Below are positions 14,444-24,409 of a stretch of 64,000 nucleotides of DNA, one piece after another. The position numbers and the translations under genes are program-made. The DNA lies in contig NZ_CP015438.1 of assembly GCF_001634285.1 (NCBI RefSeq), positions 2,616,001 to 2,680,000 of the forward strand, read 5' to 3'. How positions within the stretch are numbered: the stretch's first letter is position 1; each line of letters opens with the position of its first letter. The notes under the pieces were generated by a model. That model was not told the DNA's origin. It saw only the letters and a program-made list of their open reading frames with translations, and did not search any database. The DNA comes from Anoxybacillus amylolyticus. Lineage in GTDB: Bacteria; Bacillota; Bacilli; Bacillales; Anoxybacillaceae.

Positions 14444-15095
14444 CTTCAATTGTGAGGTGACGGTATGAACTTACTCGAAAAATTAGACTTCTCCACTGCA
14501 TTCCGTGAGCTTAGCCCTATTTTAATGGAAGGACTTGGGATTGTCCTAGCAGCTACGTTATGCGGGTTTTCTTTGGCTCTTTTACTTGGGACACTAATTG
14601 CCTTAGGTCGAATCTCAAAATATGCTTGGTTAAATAAAATTTTAGTTGTTTTGCTTGAAATTGTTCGAGGAACTCCCCTTCTTGTTCAATTAGTATATAT
14701 GTATTATGTTGTGCCTCTTATTATCACATTAGTTGGTCAACTATGGGATCCAACTTATCGCTTCACATTAAGCCCATTTATGGCAGGAGTCATCGGACTC
14801 GGAATCAACTATGGGTGTTATTTATCAGAAGTGATCCGGTCTGCGATCATAAGCGTAGATAAAGGACAATTCGAAGCCGCCCTAGCACTTGGATATACAA
14901 ACAGACAAGCAATGTGGCTTATTATCATTCCGCAAGCAGTAAGAATTGCCTTACCTACCTTTGGAAACTACATCATTATGATGATTAAAGATACTTCCTT
15001 ATTAGCCTTTATTACTGTCAGCGAGCTGTTGCTTCGCACACAAGCTTACGCCTCGCAAACCTTTTTAACAATAGAGTCTTATACCATTTTAGCTT

Positions 15096-16729
15096 GTAAC
15101 TATTCAGCCGTTACATAGAAAAAGTTTACGAGATCGGGTTTATTTCTGCTCCCCTTGTCTATACTAGTACCATCCAAGACAAGGGAGGTGAACACGATGG
15201 CAAACGTTGTTTTTGATTTTCAACAAGCGGTCTTTACACTCGAAAGCATGGTCGCAAAAATCGAGCGCCAAGCGCAAACCATCGAAAAACTCATCAAAGA
15301 AAACGAGCAGCTAAGACAAGAAAACCAACAATTAAAAGCACGTATTGCAGAATTAGAAGCCCGTACGAAAAAAAACAGTACGAACAGCCACTTACCGCCG
15401 TCCTCTGACCGGTTTGTGGCGAAATCCCCTTCTCGCCAACCGTCGGAGAAACAGCCGGGAGGGCAACTAGGGCATCGAGGAACGACGCTCCGCCAAGTAC
15501 CGAATCCTGACCATCGAGTCCTTCACCGCGTGACCAAATGCAAAGGATGTGGTCACTCTTTAGAACATGTTGCTCCGCTTCAAGTAGACATTCGCCAAGT
15601 GTTCGACCTCCCAGTGGTTCGAATGGAAGTGACTCAACACGAACGGGAAGTGAAGGGGTGTCCGAAATGTCATCTCGTCCAGCAGGCAGAGTTCCCTTTT
15701 TATGTCACGAATCATGTCCAGTACGGACCAGCCATCACTTCCCTTGTTTTATACTGGAATCATGCGCAGTTGATCCCGTGCGAGCGTGTCACGGAGATGG
15801 TCAAAGCGTTAGTGGGCCATTCAATCAGTGCAGGCACAGTCGTGAACATGACGAGACGGTGGCTCCCTGTGTTAGAAGCAGCGCTCAAAGAGATCGAAAC
15901 GGCGTTGCTAACCTCCAGCACGTTGCACGTCGATGAAACGAGCCTGCGTGTGAACAGAAAGAACCAATGGGTGCATGTGGCTTCCACTGCCAAGGTCACA
16001 CGATACGGGCTTCATCGTTCCCGTGGAAAGCAAGCGACGGACGACATCGGGATCTTGCCACGGTACAAAGGAACGATGGTACACGATGCGTATTCGGTGT
16101 ACCCGATGTACACAGAGGCGAGCCATGCGCTTTGCCACGCCCATCATCTCCGGGAGCTTCGGGCATATACGGAACTTTACGGCCATTCATGGTCGAAAGA
16201 GATGACCGAAGCACTGTTGGAGATGAAACAGGCGGTGGAGAAAGCGGGCGGAGCTCTACCGGAAGAGGAAGTCCGGTATTGGGAAGCAGTGTACGACCAG
16301 CTTCTAGCGAATGGTCGACAAGAACTCGATGAACGTTGCCGACAAGGCAACCATGAAGGCGTCCGCAACGCGCAAAATTTCATCCAGCGCCTGGAAAAGC
16401 GCAAGCAAGAAGCGCTTCTCTTCCTGCGAAAGAAAGAAGTGCCGTTTGACAACAACCAAGCCGAGCGTGATTTGCGGATGGTGAAAGTCAAACAAAAAAT
16501 TTCCGGAACGTTTCGTCAGGAAGACGATGCCGAGGCTTTCTGCACCATTCGCAGCGTCATTTCTACCCTGCAAAAACACGGAAAGCCGGTTTGGGAATCG
16601 TTGCAAAGACTTCTAAGTGGGGAGTCTCTCCAAACGATTCTCCATTCCTCCTAGGGCATTTTCGATACTGGAAATGCCCTATTGGTGCTGGATTCTGAAA
16701 ATCTCACTAGTATTGGGCTGAATGGATAC
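15096..16729 (+). mobile_element. IS66-family element (ISBst12-like), complete
   Basis: 1634 bp. Terminal inverted repeats GTAACTATTCAGCC and GGCTGAATGGATAC (two mismatches) are flanked by 8-bp direct repeats TTTAGCTT (15088-15095 and 16730-16737), the duplication length of IS66. It carries one transposase gene and no tnpA/tnpB, as in the ISBst12 subgroup. The intact duplication indicates a recent insertion. Confidence 0.95.
15197..16654 (+). CDS. IS66-family transposase (ISBst12 group)
   Basis: 485 residues. N-terminal coiled coil (EKLIKENEQLRQENQQLKA), then a zinc-finger region (CKGCGHSLEH ... CPKCH), then a DDE domain with LHVDETSLRV and DNNQAERDLRM holding the first Asp and last Glu. GGGAGGTG precedes the ATG at 15197. 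Appears intact and may still be active. Confidence 0.93.
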   Translation: MANVVFDFQQAVFTLESMVAKIERQAQTIEKLIKENEQLRQENQQLKARIAELEARTKKNSTNSHLPPSSDRFVAKSPSRQPSEKQPGGQLGHRGTTLRQVPNPDHRVLHRVTKCKGCGHSLEHVAPLQVDIRQVFDLPVVRMEVTQHEREVKGCPKCHLVQQAEFPFYVTNHVQYGPAITSLVLYWNHAQLIPCERVTEMVKALVGHSISAGTVVNMTRRWLPVLEAALKEIETALLTSSTLHVDETSLRVNRKNQWVHVASTAKVTRYGLHRSRGKQATDDIGILPRYKGTMVHDAYSVYPMYTEASHALCHAHHLRELRAYTELYGHSWSKEMTEALLEMKQAVEKAGGALPEEEVRYWEAVYDQLLANGRQELDERCRQGNHEGVRNAQNFIQRLEKRKQEALLFLRKKEVPFDNNQAERDLRMVKVKQKISGTFRQEDDAEAFCTIRSVISTLQKHGKPVWESLQRLLSGESLQTILHSS

Positions 16730-16806
16730 TTTAGCTTTAGCATATCTCGTGTTAAGTCTACCTTTAGCACAAATCGTACGAATCATGGAAAAGAGGTTGA
16801 AGCGAC

Positions 16807-17559
16807 ATGTGTGAAACGATGATTGAAGTTTGTAATCTTAGAAAATCATTCGGAGCTAATGAAATTTTAAAAGGAATTAATTTAACCGTGAAAAAAGGGG
16901 AAAAAGTTGTCATTATCGGTCCTTCTGGTTCAGGAAAATCGACCTTTCTCAGATGTCTTAACTTTTTGGAAGTTCCTACATCAGGAACTGTTAAAATTGA
17001 TGGTCACTATTTTGTAAAACCGAACGAAAAGTTGAACGAAAAACACATCGCCGCTCTTCGAACGGAAATCGGCATGGTTTTTCAACGGTTTAATTTATTT
17101 CCGACCATGACCGCAATAGAGAACGTCATGGCTGCACAAATCAAAATTCGTAAAAAATCAAAAGAAGCAGCGCGGAAAACAGCAGAAAAATATTTAAAAA
17201 AAGTAGGGTTGTCTGAAAGAATGCATTATTATCCAAGTCAATTGTCTGGAGGGCAACAACAACGTGTTGCGATTGCGCGAGCGCTTGCGATGGAACCGAA
17301 AGCGATGCTATTTGATGAAGCAACATCCGCTCTTGATCCGGAGTTAGTTGGTGAAGTATTAAATGTTATCCGTGAACTAGCAGATGAAGGAATGACGATG
17401 GTGTTAGTAACTCACGAAATGAAGTTTGCTAAAGAAGTAGCCGATCGAATTATTTTCATGGATGGCGGGGTCATTGTAGAAGAAGGTCATCCACAAGAAT
17501 TTTTCAGCAGCCCAAAAGAAGAACGGACGAAAGCATTTATTAAGAAGGTAGAGCATTAG
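16807..17559 (+). CDS. Amino-acid ABC transporter ATP-binding protein
   Basis: 250 residues with Walker [10 protein letters not shown], the signature LSGGQQQR, Walker [13 protein letters not shown] and a switch His in VTHEM; GlnQ/ArtM-type. Its ATG overlaps the permease stop by eight bases. Because the permease upstream is broken by the IS and the IS lies in the operon, expression and use of this subunit are doubtful, though it could serve another permease. An internal ATG at 16819 is an alternative start. Confidence 0.92.
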   Translation: MCETMIEVCNLRKSFGANEILKGINLTVKKGEKVVIIGPSGSGKSTFLRCLNFLEVPTSGTVKIDGHYFVKPNEKLNEKHIAALRTEIGMVFQRFNLFPTMTAIENVMAAQIKIRKKSKEAARKTAEKYLKKVGLSERMHYYPSQLSGGQQQRVAIARALAMEPKAMLFDEATSALDPELVGEVLNVIRELADEGMTMVLVTHEMKFAKEVADRIIFMDGGVIVEEGHPQEFFSSPKEERTKAFIKKVEH

Positions 17560-17570
17560 GGGGACGTGTT

Positions 17571-19004
17571 ATGATTCATATCGGCTCGTTTATTAATGGG
17601 AAAGAACGAAAAGGAGACGGACGTGTTCAACAAGAAGTACGCAATCCGTATAACGGCACACTTGTCGGCGTCGTCGATTTTTCCACGATAGAAGATTTAG
17701 AAATGGCGATTCAAAACGCCTATGATACATTTGAGCATGTCATGAGAAAAATGCCGGCACATCAACGTTCCACCATTTTGCGAAAATCGGCAGACTTATT
17801 GGAGGAGCAAAGCGAAGATTTTGCCCAACTGCTATGTCAGGAAGCAGGAAAACCCATTCGCGATGCGCGCGGGGAAGTAAGTCGCGCAATCCAGGTGCTT
17901 CGTTTTGCATCAGAAGAAGCGAAGCGGAACGATGGAGAACTGATGAAGATGGATGCAGCCATCGGTGGTGAAGAGCGGATTGGCTTAGTAAAAAGAAAAC
18001 CGATTGGTGTCATTGCTGCCATTACACCTTTCAATTTCCCGCTAAACCTTGTGCTACACAAATTAGCTCCGGCCGTTGCCGCAGGGTGTACAGTAGTATT
18101 AAAACCTGCTGAAAAAACACCTCTTTCAGCGATGAAGCTTGTTCAATTGATGACAGAAGCCGGCGTGCCTAGCGGAGCAATCAATGTGGTGAACGGATTA
18201 GGAGCAGACCTTGTTCCACCGTTAGTCACACACCCATATATTAAGAAAGTAACATTTACAGGAAGCGGCGCTGTCGGATTTAAAATTCAAGAAATGGCTC
18301 GCCATAAAAAAATCACACTAGAACTTGGCGCCAATTCCCCTAATATCGTATTTCCAGATGCTAATTTAGAAATAGCCGTTGCGGGATTAGTCAAAGGTGG
18401 ATTTGTTTTTGCTGGACAAGCGTGCATTTCCGTGCAAAGAATTTACGTTCATCGTGATATATATTCCTCTTTTGTTGATGCATTTGTATCTGCGGTACAA
18501 AGTCTAAATGCAGGCGATCCTGCGCTCGAAACGACGGATGTAGGTCCGATGATTACACTAGAAGCAGCATGCCGGGCGGAAGCATGGATACAAGAAGCCG
18601 TTTCCCAAGGGGCTCGCTTACTCACAGGCGGACAGCGACAAGGAACTTTGCTTCAACCGACGGTATTAACGAACGTAACCCCGCAAATGAAGGTTGTATG
18701 TGAAGAAGTGTTCGCCCCGATCGTGACGATTCTTCCGTTTGAAACAGAAGAAGAAGTCATCGCAGCCGTCAACGATTCTCCTTACGGCTTGCAAGCTGGT
18801 GTGTTTACATCTGACATTAATCGTGCCTTCCGTTTGTTTGAGGCATTAGAAATGGGTGGTGTATGGATTAACGAAACCTCCACCGTCCGCCACGACCATT
18901 ATCCATATGGCGGTGTAAAACAGAGCGGGGTCGGGCTTGAAGGCGTCGCCTACGCGATCAAAGAAATGACAGAGCCTAAGTTTTTGGGGATTAGGTTGGT
19001 GTAG
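17571..19004 (+). CDS. NAD(P)-dependent aldehyde dehydrogenase
   Basis: 477 residues of the ALDH superfamily. FTGSGAVGFKI is the cofactor-binding turn, LELGAN holds the general-base Glu and GQACISVQR the catalytic Cys. In this operon it should oxidise the semialdehyde made by the aminotransferase (succinate semialdehyde if the substrate is GABA), but the sequence alone does not fix the aldehyde. AGGGGGAC precedes the ATG. Last gene of the cluster, followed by a terminator. Confidence 0.88.
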   Translation: MIHIGSFINGKERKGDGRVQQEVRNPYNGTLVGVVDFSTIEDLEMAIQNAYDTFEHVMRKMPAHQRSTILRKSADLLEEQSEDFAQLLCQEAGKPIRDARGEVSRAIQVLRFASEEAKRNDGELMKMDAAIGGEERIGLVKRKPIGVIAAITPFNFPLNLVLHKLAPAVAAGCTVVLKPAEKTPLSAMKLVQLMTEAGVPSGAINVVNGLGADLVPPLVTHPYIKKVTFTGSGAVGFKIQEMARHKKITLELGANSPNIVFPDANLEIAVAGLVKGGFVFAGQACISVQRIYVHRDIYSSFVDAFVSAVQSLNAGDPALETTDVGPMITLEAACRAEAWIQEAVSQGARLLTGGQRQGTLLQPTVLTNVTPQMKVVCEEVFAPIVTILPFETEEEVIAAVNDSPYGLQAGVFTSDINRAFRLFEALEMGGVWINETSTVRHDHYPYGGVKQSGVGLEGVAYAIKEMTEPKFLGIRLV

Positions 19005-19005
19005 G

Positions 19006-19042
19006 AAAAACCTCGGGACAGGTGTGCTGTTCCGAGGTTTTT
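19006..19042 (+). terminator. Terminator of the catabolic operon
   Basis: AAAAACCTCGG and CCGAGGTTTTT form a strong stem with a T run. It may also work for the opposite strand, whose helicase gene ends at 19098. Confidence 0.85.
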
Positions 19043-19097
19043 AGGAAATGCTTTTTTATAGACAGGTAAGTTGTGTTTGGAGTTTGCTAATAAATAA

Positions 19098-21794
19098 TTA
19101 CCATCCGCTCATAAGATACTTTGTCGCTTCAATAGTATCTAAAACTGTTGTACAGCTCTCCCAATCGACTTTTACAATTCCTTTTTCATAACGCAATTCA
19201 AACGGGTGATGTTTAGGCATCTCATCGATGATGCGTGTTGCTTTCTCTATATCATCGAGCGCAACTTGAATCCATACATCTTCCAAAACATCCGGTATTT
19301 GCCCGAATAGCGTATGAATGTTTTCTAATCGCTCAGAAAGAATGGCATGAACTTTGTCCTCGACGGAATTTTTATATCGCATATTGTAAATATATACCTT
19401 GTCATTTATTTGACCGATCCGTTGTATTCTTCCTTTTCTTTGTTCAAGCCTTGTTGGATTCCAAGGTAAGTCAAGGTTGATTAATGTACCGAGTGTTTGC
19501 AAGTTTAAACCTTCCGAGGCGGCATCTGTTCCAACTAAAACCTTCAGTTCCCTATTTTTGACCATTCGTTTTAATTGTTCTTTTGTTTTTTTGTAAAAAA
19601 TACCATCTAATAAAATACCTGATCTATCTCCACCAGCGTATATTCCAACTATTGTATTTCTCAAATCTTTTGACAACTTCTCTGCTACCCAGAATGCAGA
19701 ATCGTAGTACTGTGAAAAAATGATACACCCTTTTTCCAACCAGTTTTTCTCAACCAACAAATCATACGTCAATTGATATTTCGGGTCATCTTCCTTATTT
19801 GATTGAATAGTTTGTAAAAATTTGTGTAAACATTGTCTTTCTTCATCTGTTAAGTTTTTAATACTACTTTCGTCTAACTCCTCTGCTAATTCATCTTCTG
19901 CAAAATCCTCTGCAATGTTGCCCCAATTTAACATTTTTATTGCCGTTTGTTCTCCTGCGTAAATTGTACTACCAACACGTTTTAGTAGTAATGTTTTAAT
20001 GAATCCGCCACCTTTAATACGTTTCCCCAGCAACTTAGAAAACTCTTCTGCGTAGTTATATGCTTCTTGTAAGTAAGGGGGCAATACTAATGCTTCGTCA
20101 TCTTTTTCCCCGAGCAACTTAACTTCTACTTTTTTTAAATAAGGCTCTCCAGTGTCGGGGTTGATTGTGTTCTCTAAAAAATCCCTTGTTCTACGAATGA
20201 TATGACGAATAAATGGGTTGTGGTTTTGCATAAAGCCGTCTTCTATAATTCTTCCTATTCTTCTTTGATCCGGACGGCTTAATTCATCATATGCTTCCGA
20301 CTTAATAACAAATTCATCATCTTTCAAACCTAAACGCTTTCTAATCGAGCCAAAAAATCTCTCATCTTCCCTAGCTGGTGGGAAAGGATTGCGAATCCAA
20401 TCCCAATTTTCAAAAGTCATGCCTAACGTTTCTTTTCCCATAATCAAATCTAATGCACGTTTAGGATATTTTCGCCACATACTAAATTCGTTGCCTAATA
20501 CGCTGTCATTTTTCTGTGATAAAATGTAAAGAAGATCCCACGCTTCTATAGGATATAGTTGTACTGGAGTTGCAGTAGCTAACAACATACTTTTTGTCTT
20601 TTTGGAAATTTTTAATAAAAAATCCATCAAATTATTTGGTTGTGGCTTATCATTTTCTTTTCCTTCCCCTAAGTTCTTTCTTCTTGCTCTATGCGCTTCA
20701 TCCACAATCACACATTCAAATTCCATACTTAGCAAATGCTCCAACACATCGGAGTTAGCTGTTATTAGTCCTTGCGAAATAATACCGACTCTACGTGGAC
20801 ATTTTTTTATCCCTTTGCTTCCAGTAGAGGGATGTCTAACCCCATGTTCATCCACCCATTCTCTTCCTGTCCAAACAGCCGATGGCACATCTAGTAAAGA
20901 GTAAATCTCCTCTTGCCATTGCCAAAGTAGCGTTTTAGGTGCGATGACTAATATTGGTTTATCCCCATACAGTGCCATTAATTTCGCAGAAAGAGCCAAC
21001 TGTACAATTTTTCCTAAACCAACCATATCGGCTAAAACATATCGAGCCCCGTGTGATTTTTTATGATCGTTAAACACTAAATGGACAAAATACTTTTGAT
21101 GTTCCCAAAGCCCATACTCTTTGCGATATACAGGTGATTCAATCACAGTTGCTGCCGGCTCGGGGTTCTCTCTCCATTCATTAACATCCCGAATGACTTT
21201 CCGATTAGCAATCCGTTGAATATCTTCAATCACAAAGTCAGACAGTGGGACAGCATAGGGACTATTCCAAAAGTAATCAAATTCCTCTTGTACCCAGCGA
21301 ACAGCTTCTTCAGAATCGTCTTCCCAAAGGATTTCATAGTTTAACTTCCACGCAGAATATGTTTCATTCACGCTACCAATAAATGAAGTTTTGCTTCCAT
21401 CTGCTAAAGTAATAACTCCCGCTTTACCATGAATTAACCCAAACACATCATTCGGTACGACTTTAATTTGCATTTTTCCGCTCTTCAACAAATAATACAG
21501 CTTCTTTAATCGTTCAGAAGCCGACTGAAATAGTTCCTCGGGTTGCGCATTACACCATTCTTTTCGTTGAGCATTCTTAGCAGCGGTAGCCGTTAGTACA
21601 TCTTCCTTCTGCATTTCTGAATTACAAATAATTCTAATGTTTCCCTCAACCGTTTCAATTGCTTCGCCACCAATTTCAAGAATAGAGGAGCTAAAATAGC
21701 CCGCTATTCGATCATAGGCTTTAGCTCCCACTAGTTTTTTGTTTAAAAAAGCCTCATCTAACTTTTTTCTTCTCGAGGAATATCGATAAATCAT
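19098..21794 (-). CDS. PLD-domain SNF2/superfamily-2 helicase of a defence island
   Basis: 898 residues. Residues 1-190 have a phospholipase-D-like nuclease region (IHGKAGVI for the HxK motif). The SNF2 motor follows: motif I at about 245 reads DMVGLGKIVQ, motif II is VDEAHR, LLATATP is motif III, and GTDAASEGLNLQ with QRKGRIQRIGQ gives motifs V and VI. The residue after the Walker A Lys is Ile instead of Thr/Ser, which should weaken magnesium and ATP binding. Such PLD helicases occur beside DUF1156 methylases in anti-phage islands. The ATG at 21794 follows GAGGTGC. Confidence 0.85.
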   Translation of the reverse strand: MIYRYSSRRKKLDEAFLNKKLVGAKAYDRIAGYFSSSILEIGGEAIETVEGNIRIICNSEMQKEDVLTATAAKNAQRKEWCNAQPEELFQSASERLKKLYYLLKSGKMQIKVVPNDVFGLIHGKAGVITLADGSKTSFIGSVNETYSAWKLNYEILWEDDSEEAVRWVQEEFDYFWNSPYAVPLSDFVIEDIQRIANRKVIRDVNEWRENPEPAATVIESPVYRKEYGLWEHQKYFVHLVFNDHKKSHGARYVLADMVGLGKIVQLALSAKLMALYGDKPILVIAPKTLLWQWQEEIYSLLDVPSAVWTGREWVDEHGVRHPSTGSKGIKKCPRRVGIISQGLITANSDVLEHLLSMEFECVIVDEAHRARRKNLGEGKENDKPQPNNLMDFLLKISKKTKSMLLATATPVQLYPIEAWDLLYILSQKNDSVLGNEFSMWRKYPKRALDLIMGKETLGMTFENWDWIRNPFPPAREDERFFGSIRKRLGLKDDEFVIKSEAYDELSRPDQRRIGRIIEDGFMQNHNPFIRHIIRRTRDFLENTINPDTGEPYLKKVEVKLLGEKDDEALVLPPYLQEAYNYAEEFSKLLGKRIKGGGFIKTLLLKRVGSTIYAGEQTAIKMLNWGNIAEDFAEDELAEELDESSIKNLTDEERQCLHKFLQTIQSNKEDDPKYQLTYDLLVEKNWLEKGCIIFSQYYDSAFWVAEKLSKDLRNTIVGIYAGGDRSGILLDGIFYKKTKEQLKRMVKNRELKVLVGTDAASEGLNLQTLGTLINLDLPWNPTRLEQRKGRIQRIGQINDKVYIYNMRYKNSVEDKVHAILSERLENIHTLFGQIPDVLEDVWIQVALDDIEKATRIIDEMPKHHPFELRYEKGIVKVDWESCTTVLDTIEATKYLMSGW

Positions 21795-21812
21795 AGTATG
21801 CACCTCAACCCA

Positions 21813-22491
21813 TTAAATACCGTCGTTGCTAATGAGCTCTTTTAATATTGAAGCCACGTAAGCATCTTTTTTCCAGTGCTCCATATTCTCAATATATTGT
21901 AGTGATGAAATATAAGATAATATTTCAACAATCGTTGTACGCACACCCCAATAGTCGACCAGCTCTGTTTTTAACCAATTCCGTCCTTTCATCGTATCTT
22001 CTTCTTTCACAGCCAAATAAATAGCAACCAACACATTACGTAAAAGAGAAGAACCGAATTTCGAATGATCATTTAGTCCGCTCATCGCAAATTCACTAGC
22101 TGTTTTTAATCTAGCGTTGTTTGCTCGTGTACTTCCCAGTAAATCTCGATATTCCCGCACGCCAAATCCTCTAGCTAATTCTTGATATCCAGATAATTGA
22201 TAGACATTTTGTTTTTCTAATTCCAATCCTTTAATATAGAAACGTTCTTCCGGGGTAAGCATTTTCCAAATATAATGATCAAATCCTGCTGGGATTAAAT
22301 AATCGTAAGCAATCTTCACCGCATTTTGAATAATTTTTTCAATTGGTGATTCCTCGTTAGACGTTCTTAGTTTAGCTAATTCATATTTCACATCAATATC
22401 TTCAATTTTTTTGTAGGACGTTAGCACCTTCAACGAAGCTGCATAAGCGGCTAGTAAATAATCTGGGTCACTAAAGTTCGGGTCTTCCTTA
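21813..22491 (-). pseudogene. C-terminal remnant of a DUF1156-like DNA methylase
   Basis: The frame is open from the IS junction at 22491 to the stop at 21813 without a convincing start. It opens with DPDYLLAAYAASLKVLTSY and continues through GSTRANNARLKTASEF, features I associate with the C-terminal part of large DUF1156-type adenine methylases found next to PLD helicases. The catalytic N-terminal part is gone, replaced by IS66 ends. The family match is from memory and moderate; the truncation is clear. Confidence 0.65.
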
Positions 22492-22545
22492 GTAACTATT
22501 CAGCCGTTACATAGAAAAAGTTTACGAGATCGGGTTTATTTCTGC
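22492..22545 (+). mobile_element. 54-bp left-end fragment of an ISBst12-like element
   Basis: Identical to the first 54 bases of the complete element at 15096, then interrupted by the left end of a second related copy at 22546. It shows that one element was inserted or recombined into another. Confidence 0.85.
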
Positions 22546-23224
22546 GTAACTATTCAGCCGTTACATAGAAAAAGTTTATGAGCGAGGTTTTGTTTCTTTC
22601 CTCCCTGTCTATACTAGTACCATTAAAGACATGGGAGGTGAACGCAATGGCAAAAGGTGTTTTTGATTTCCAACAAGCGGTCTTTACACTCGAAAGCATG
22701 TTCGCAAAAATCGAACACCAAGCGCAAACGATTGAAAAACTCATCAAAGAAAACGAACAACTGCGTCAAGAAAACCAACGGCTTCGACAAGAAAACCAAC
22801 AATTAAAAACACGTATGGCAGAATTAGAAGCCCGTACAAAAAAAACAGTACCAATAGCCATTTCCCGCCGTCCTCTGACCGATTTGTGGCGAAATCTCCT
22901 TCTCGCCAACCGTCGGAGAAACAGCCGGGAGGGCAACCGGGGCACCGAGGAACGACGCTCCGTCAAGTACCTAATCCTGACCAACGAGTCCTTCACCGCG
23001 TGACCCAATGCAAAGGGTGTGGTCACTCTTTAGAACATGTCGCTCCACTTCAGGTAGACATTCGCCAAGTGTTCGACCTCCCAATGGTTCGAATGGAAGT
23101 GACTCAACACGAACGGGAAGTGAAGGGTTGTCCGGAATGCCATCTTGTCCAGCAGGCAGAGTTCCCTTTTTATGTCACGAATCATGTCCAGTACGGACCA
23201 GCCATCACTTCCCTTGTTTTATAC
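22546..23224 (+). mobile_element. Truncated, frameshifted ISBst12-like element
   Basis: Starts with the same terminal repeat GTAACTATTCAGCC and encodes the first 190 or so residues of a diverged transposase (ATG at 22647, MAKGVFDFQQAVFTL). One A is missing in the run after codon RT (near 22840), shifting the frame; the zinc-finger part continues in the next frame from about 22886. The element stops at 23224 where another IS66-type end begins. Inactive. Confidence 0.88.
22647..23224 (+). pseudogene. IS66 transposase, frameshifted and 3'-truncated
   Basis: The coiled-coil N-terminus is intact (KLIKENEQLRQENQRLRQEN, seven residues longer than the complete copy). The -1 frameshift in the A tract separates it from PSRQPSEKQPGGQPGHRG onward, and the DDE domain is absent. 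Confidence 0.85.
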
Positions 23225-24223
23225 GTAAGCGTCAAATTCTCCCCACCTAGTTTTGCCCCTACATCGATGCCATAATTTCTTTAGAAATCTTTATTAAAGG
23301 AGTTTTGGTATGGACAAAAACGAATGAAGACAGGAATGGGAACAGCGTATTGCTGATTACAGGGCGAGTGGTCTCACCCAAGCAAAATGGTGTGAAAGGA
23401 ATAGGTTAAAGGTTCACCAGTTGAAGTACTGGCTCAAACGGCTCGAAGGTTCCAACGCTACACCAAATCCCTCTACAAAATGGGCATCTGTTGTGATGGC
23501 AGATCCATCGATCCATGAAGAGGATTCCATCTAAGTGAAAATCGGCGAATGTTCGATTGAGGTAAAGCAAAGATTTCCTCCTTCGCTTTTGGCCGATGTA
23601 GTGAAGGTGTTGAAAACGTTATGTTGAAGAATGCGGCAACAGTGACCACAACGGAAGGTCTGAATTTCTGTAACCAACTGTTTGCGGTGGAACGTAAATT
23701 AAAAAAATTAGATCCTAACGATCGGTAGGAAGAACGTCTAAAGCAAAGCAAACCCATCATAGACGCTTTTTTGTCATGGCTTCGAAAGCAAGAACAGCAC
23801 GTGTTGCCAAAGAGCGCATTAGGAAAAGCCATTGCGTATTGTCTGAACCAATGGGATAAATTAGTGGCCTTTTTAGAGGATGGGCGACTGGAGATCGATC
23901 ATAATCGCAGCGAACGCTCGATCAAATCGGTGGTCATCGGAAGGAAAAATTGGCTTTTCGCCAATACACCACAAGGTGCACAGGCAAGTGCCATCATCTA
24001 CAGCATAGTGGAGACAGCGAAAGCGAATCATTTACATCCATATTATTACCTTCGCTATCTTTTTGAGAAGCTTCCCAATATGGATTTGTCAGACAAGAAC
24101 GCATTAGATCAAATGCTTCCTTGGTCAACCACACTCCCTGTTTCATGTATTGCTTTTCAGCAGCTAACTAAATAATACCCCAAGCCCCGGCCTTCAAAAA
24201 GGTGGGGGCTATTTGACGTTTAC
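23225..24223 (+). mobile_element. Internally deleted IS66 derivative, copy A
   Basis: 999 bp between GTAAGCGTCAAATTC and the inverted end TATTTGACGTTTAC. Contains a tnpA relic (23310-23520, stop after five codons and another TAA) and, fused after a large deletion, the last 150 codons of tnpC (23771-24175, with NRSERSIKSVVIG around the last catalytic Glu). tnpB is missing. No matching target duplication is visible (left TTTTATAC, right TTTTCTTT), so the flanks have been rearranged. Nearly identical to copy B. Confidence 0.88.
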
Positions 24224-24409
24224 TTTTCTTTCAGGGCAACCTCTTATTTTATGAAAAAATAGTAGAAAATATACCAAAATTTTTATTTACAGAATTGATA
24301 TTTTTTTTTATTATTCAATCACGTGGGAAAGGAGTGGTATTTTCATCGATCATGGCTTAGCAACGAACGTTGTTCAAACAAAAGGGCAAGGATCAAAGGA
24401 GCGGGGGAG

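Larger units (their letters stand above)
14465..16814 (+). pseudogene. Amino-acid ABC permease split by an IS66-family element
   Basis: The first 210 codons (14465-15095) encode a HisM/GlnP-type permease with membrane helices and the EAA loop (GQFEAALALGYTNRQAM). The frame runs into the insertion at 15096. After the element, 16738-16814 encodes the missing C-terminus (LAYLVLSLPLAQIVRIMEKR...). Removing the element and one copy of the 8-bp duplication rejoins ...YTILA to LAYLV in frame. As it stands the permease lacks its last helix, so the transporter is probably dead. The 3' fragment overlaps the ATPase start. Confidence 0.93.

Noticed and set aside
15096-16729. IS66 element as part of a composite transposon carrying the catabolic genes
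   Set aside because: The intact 8-bp duplication on both sides shows a simple insertion of this one element.
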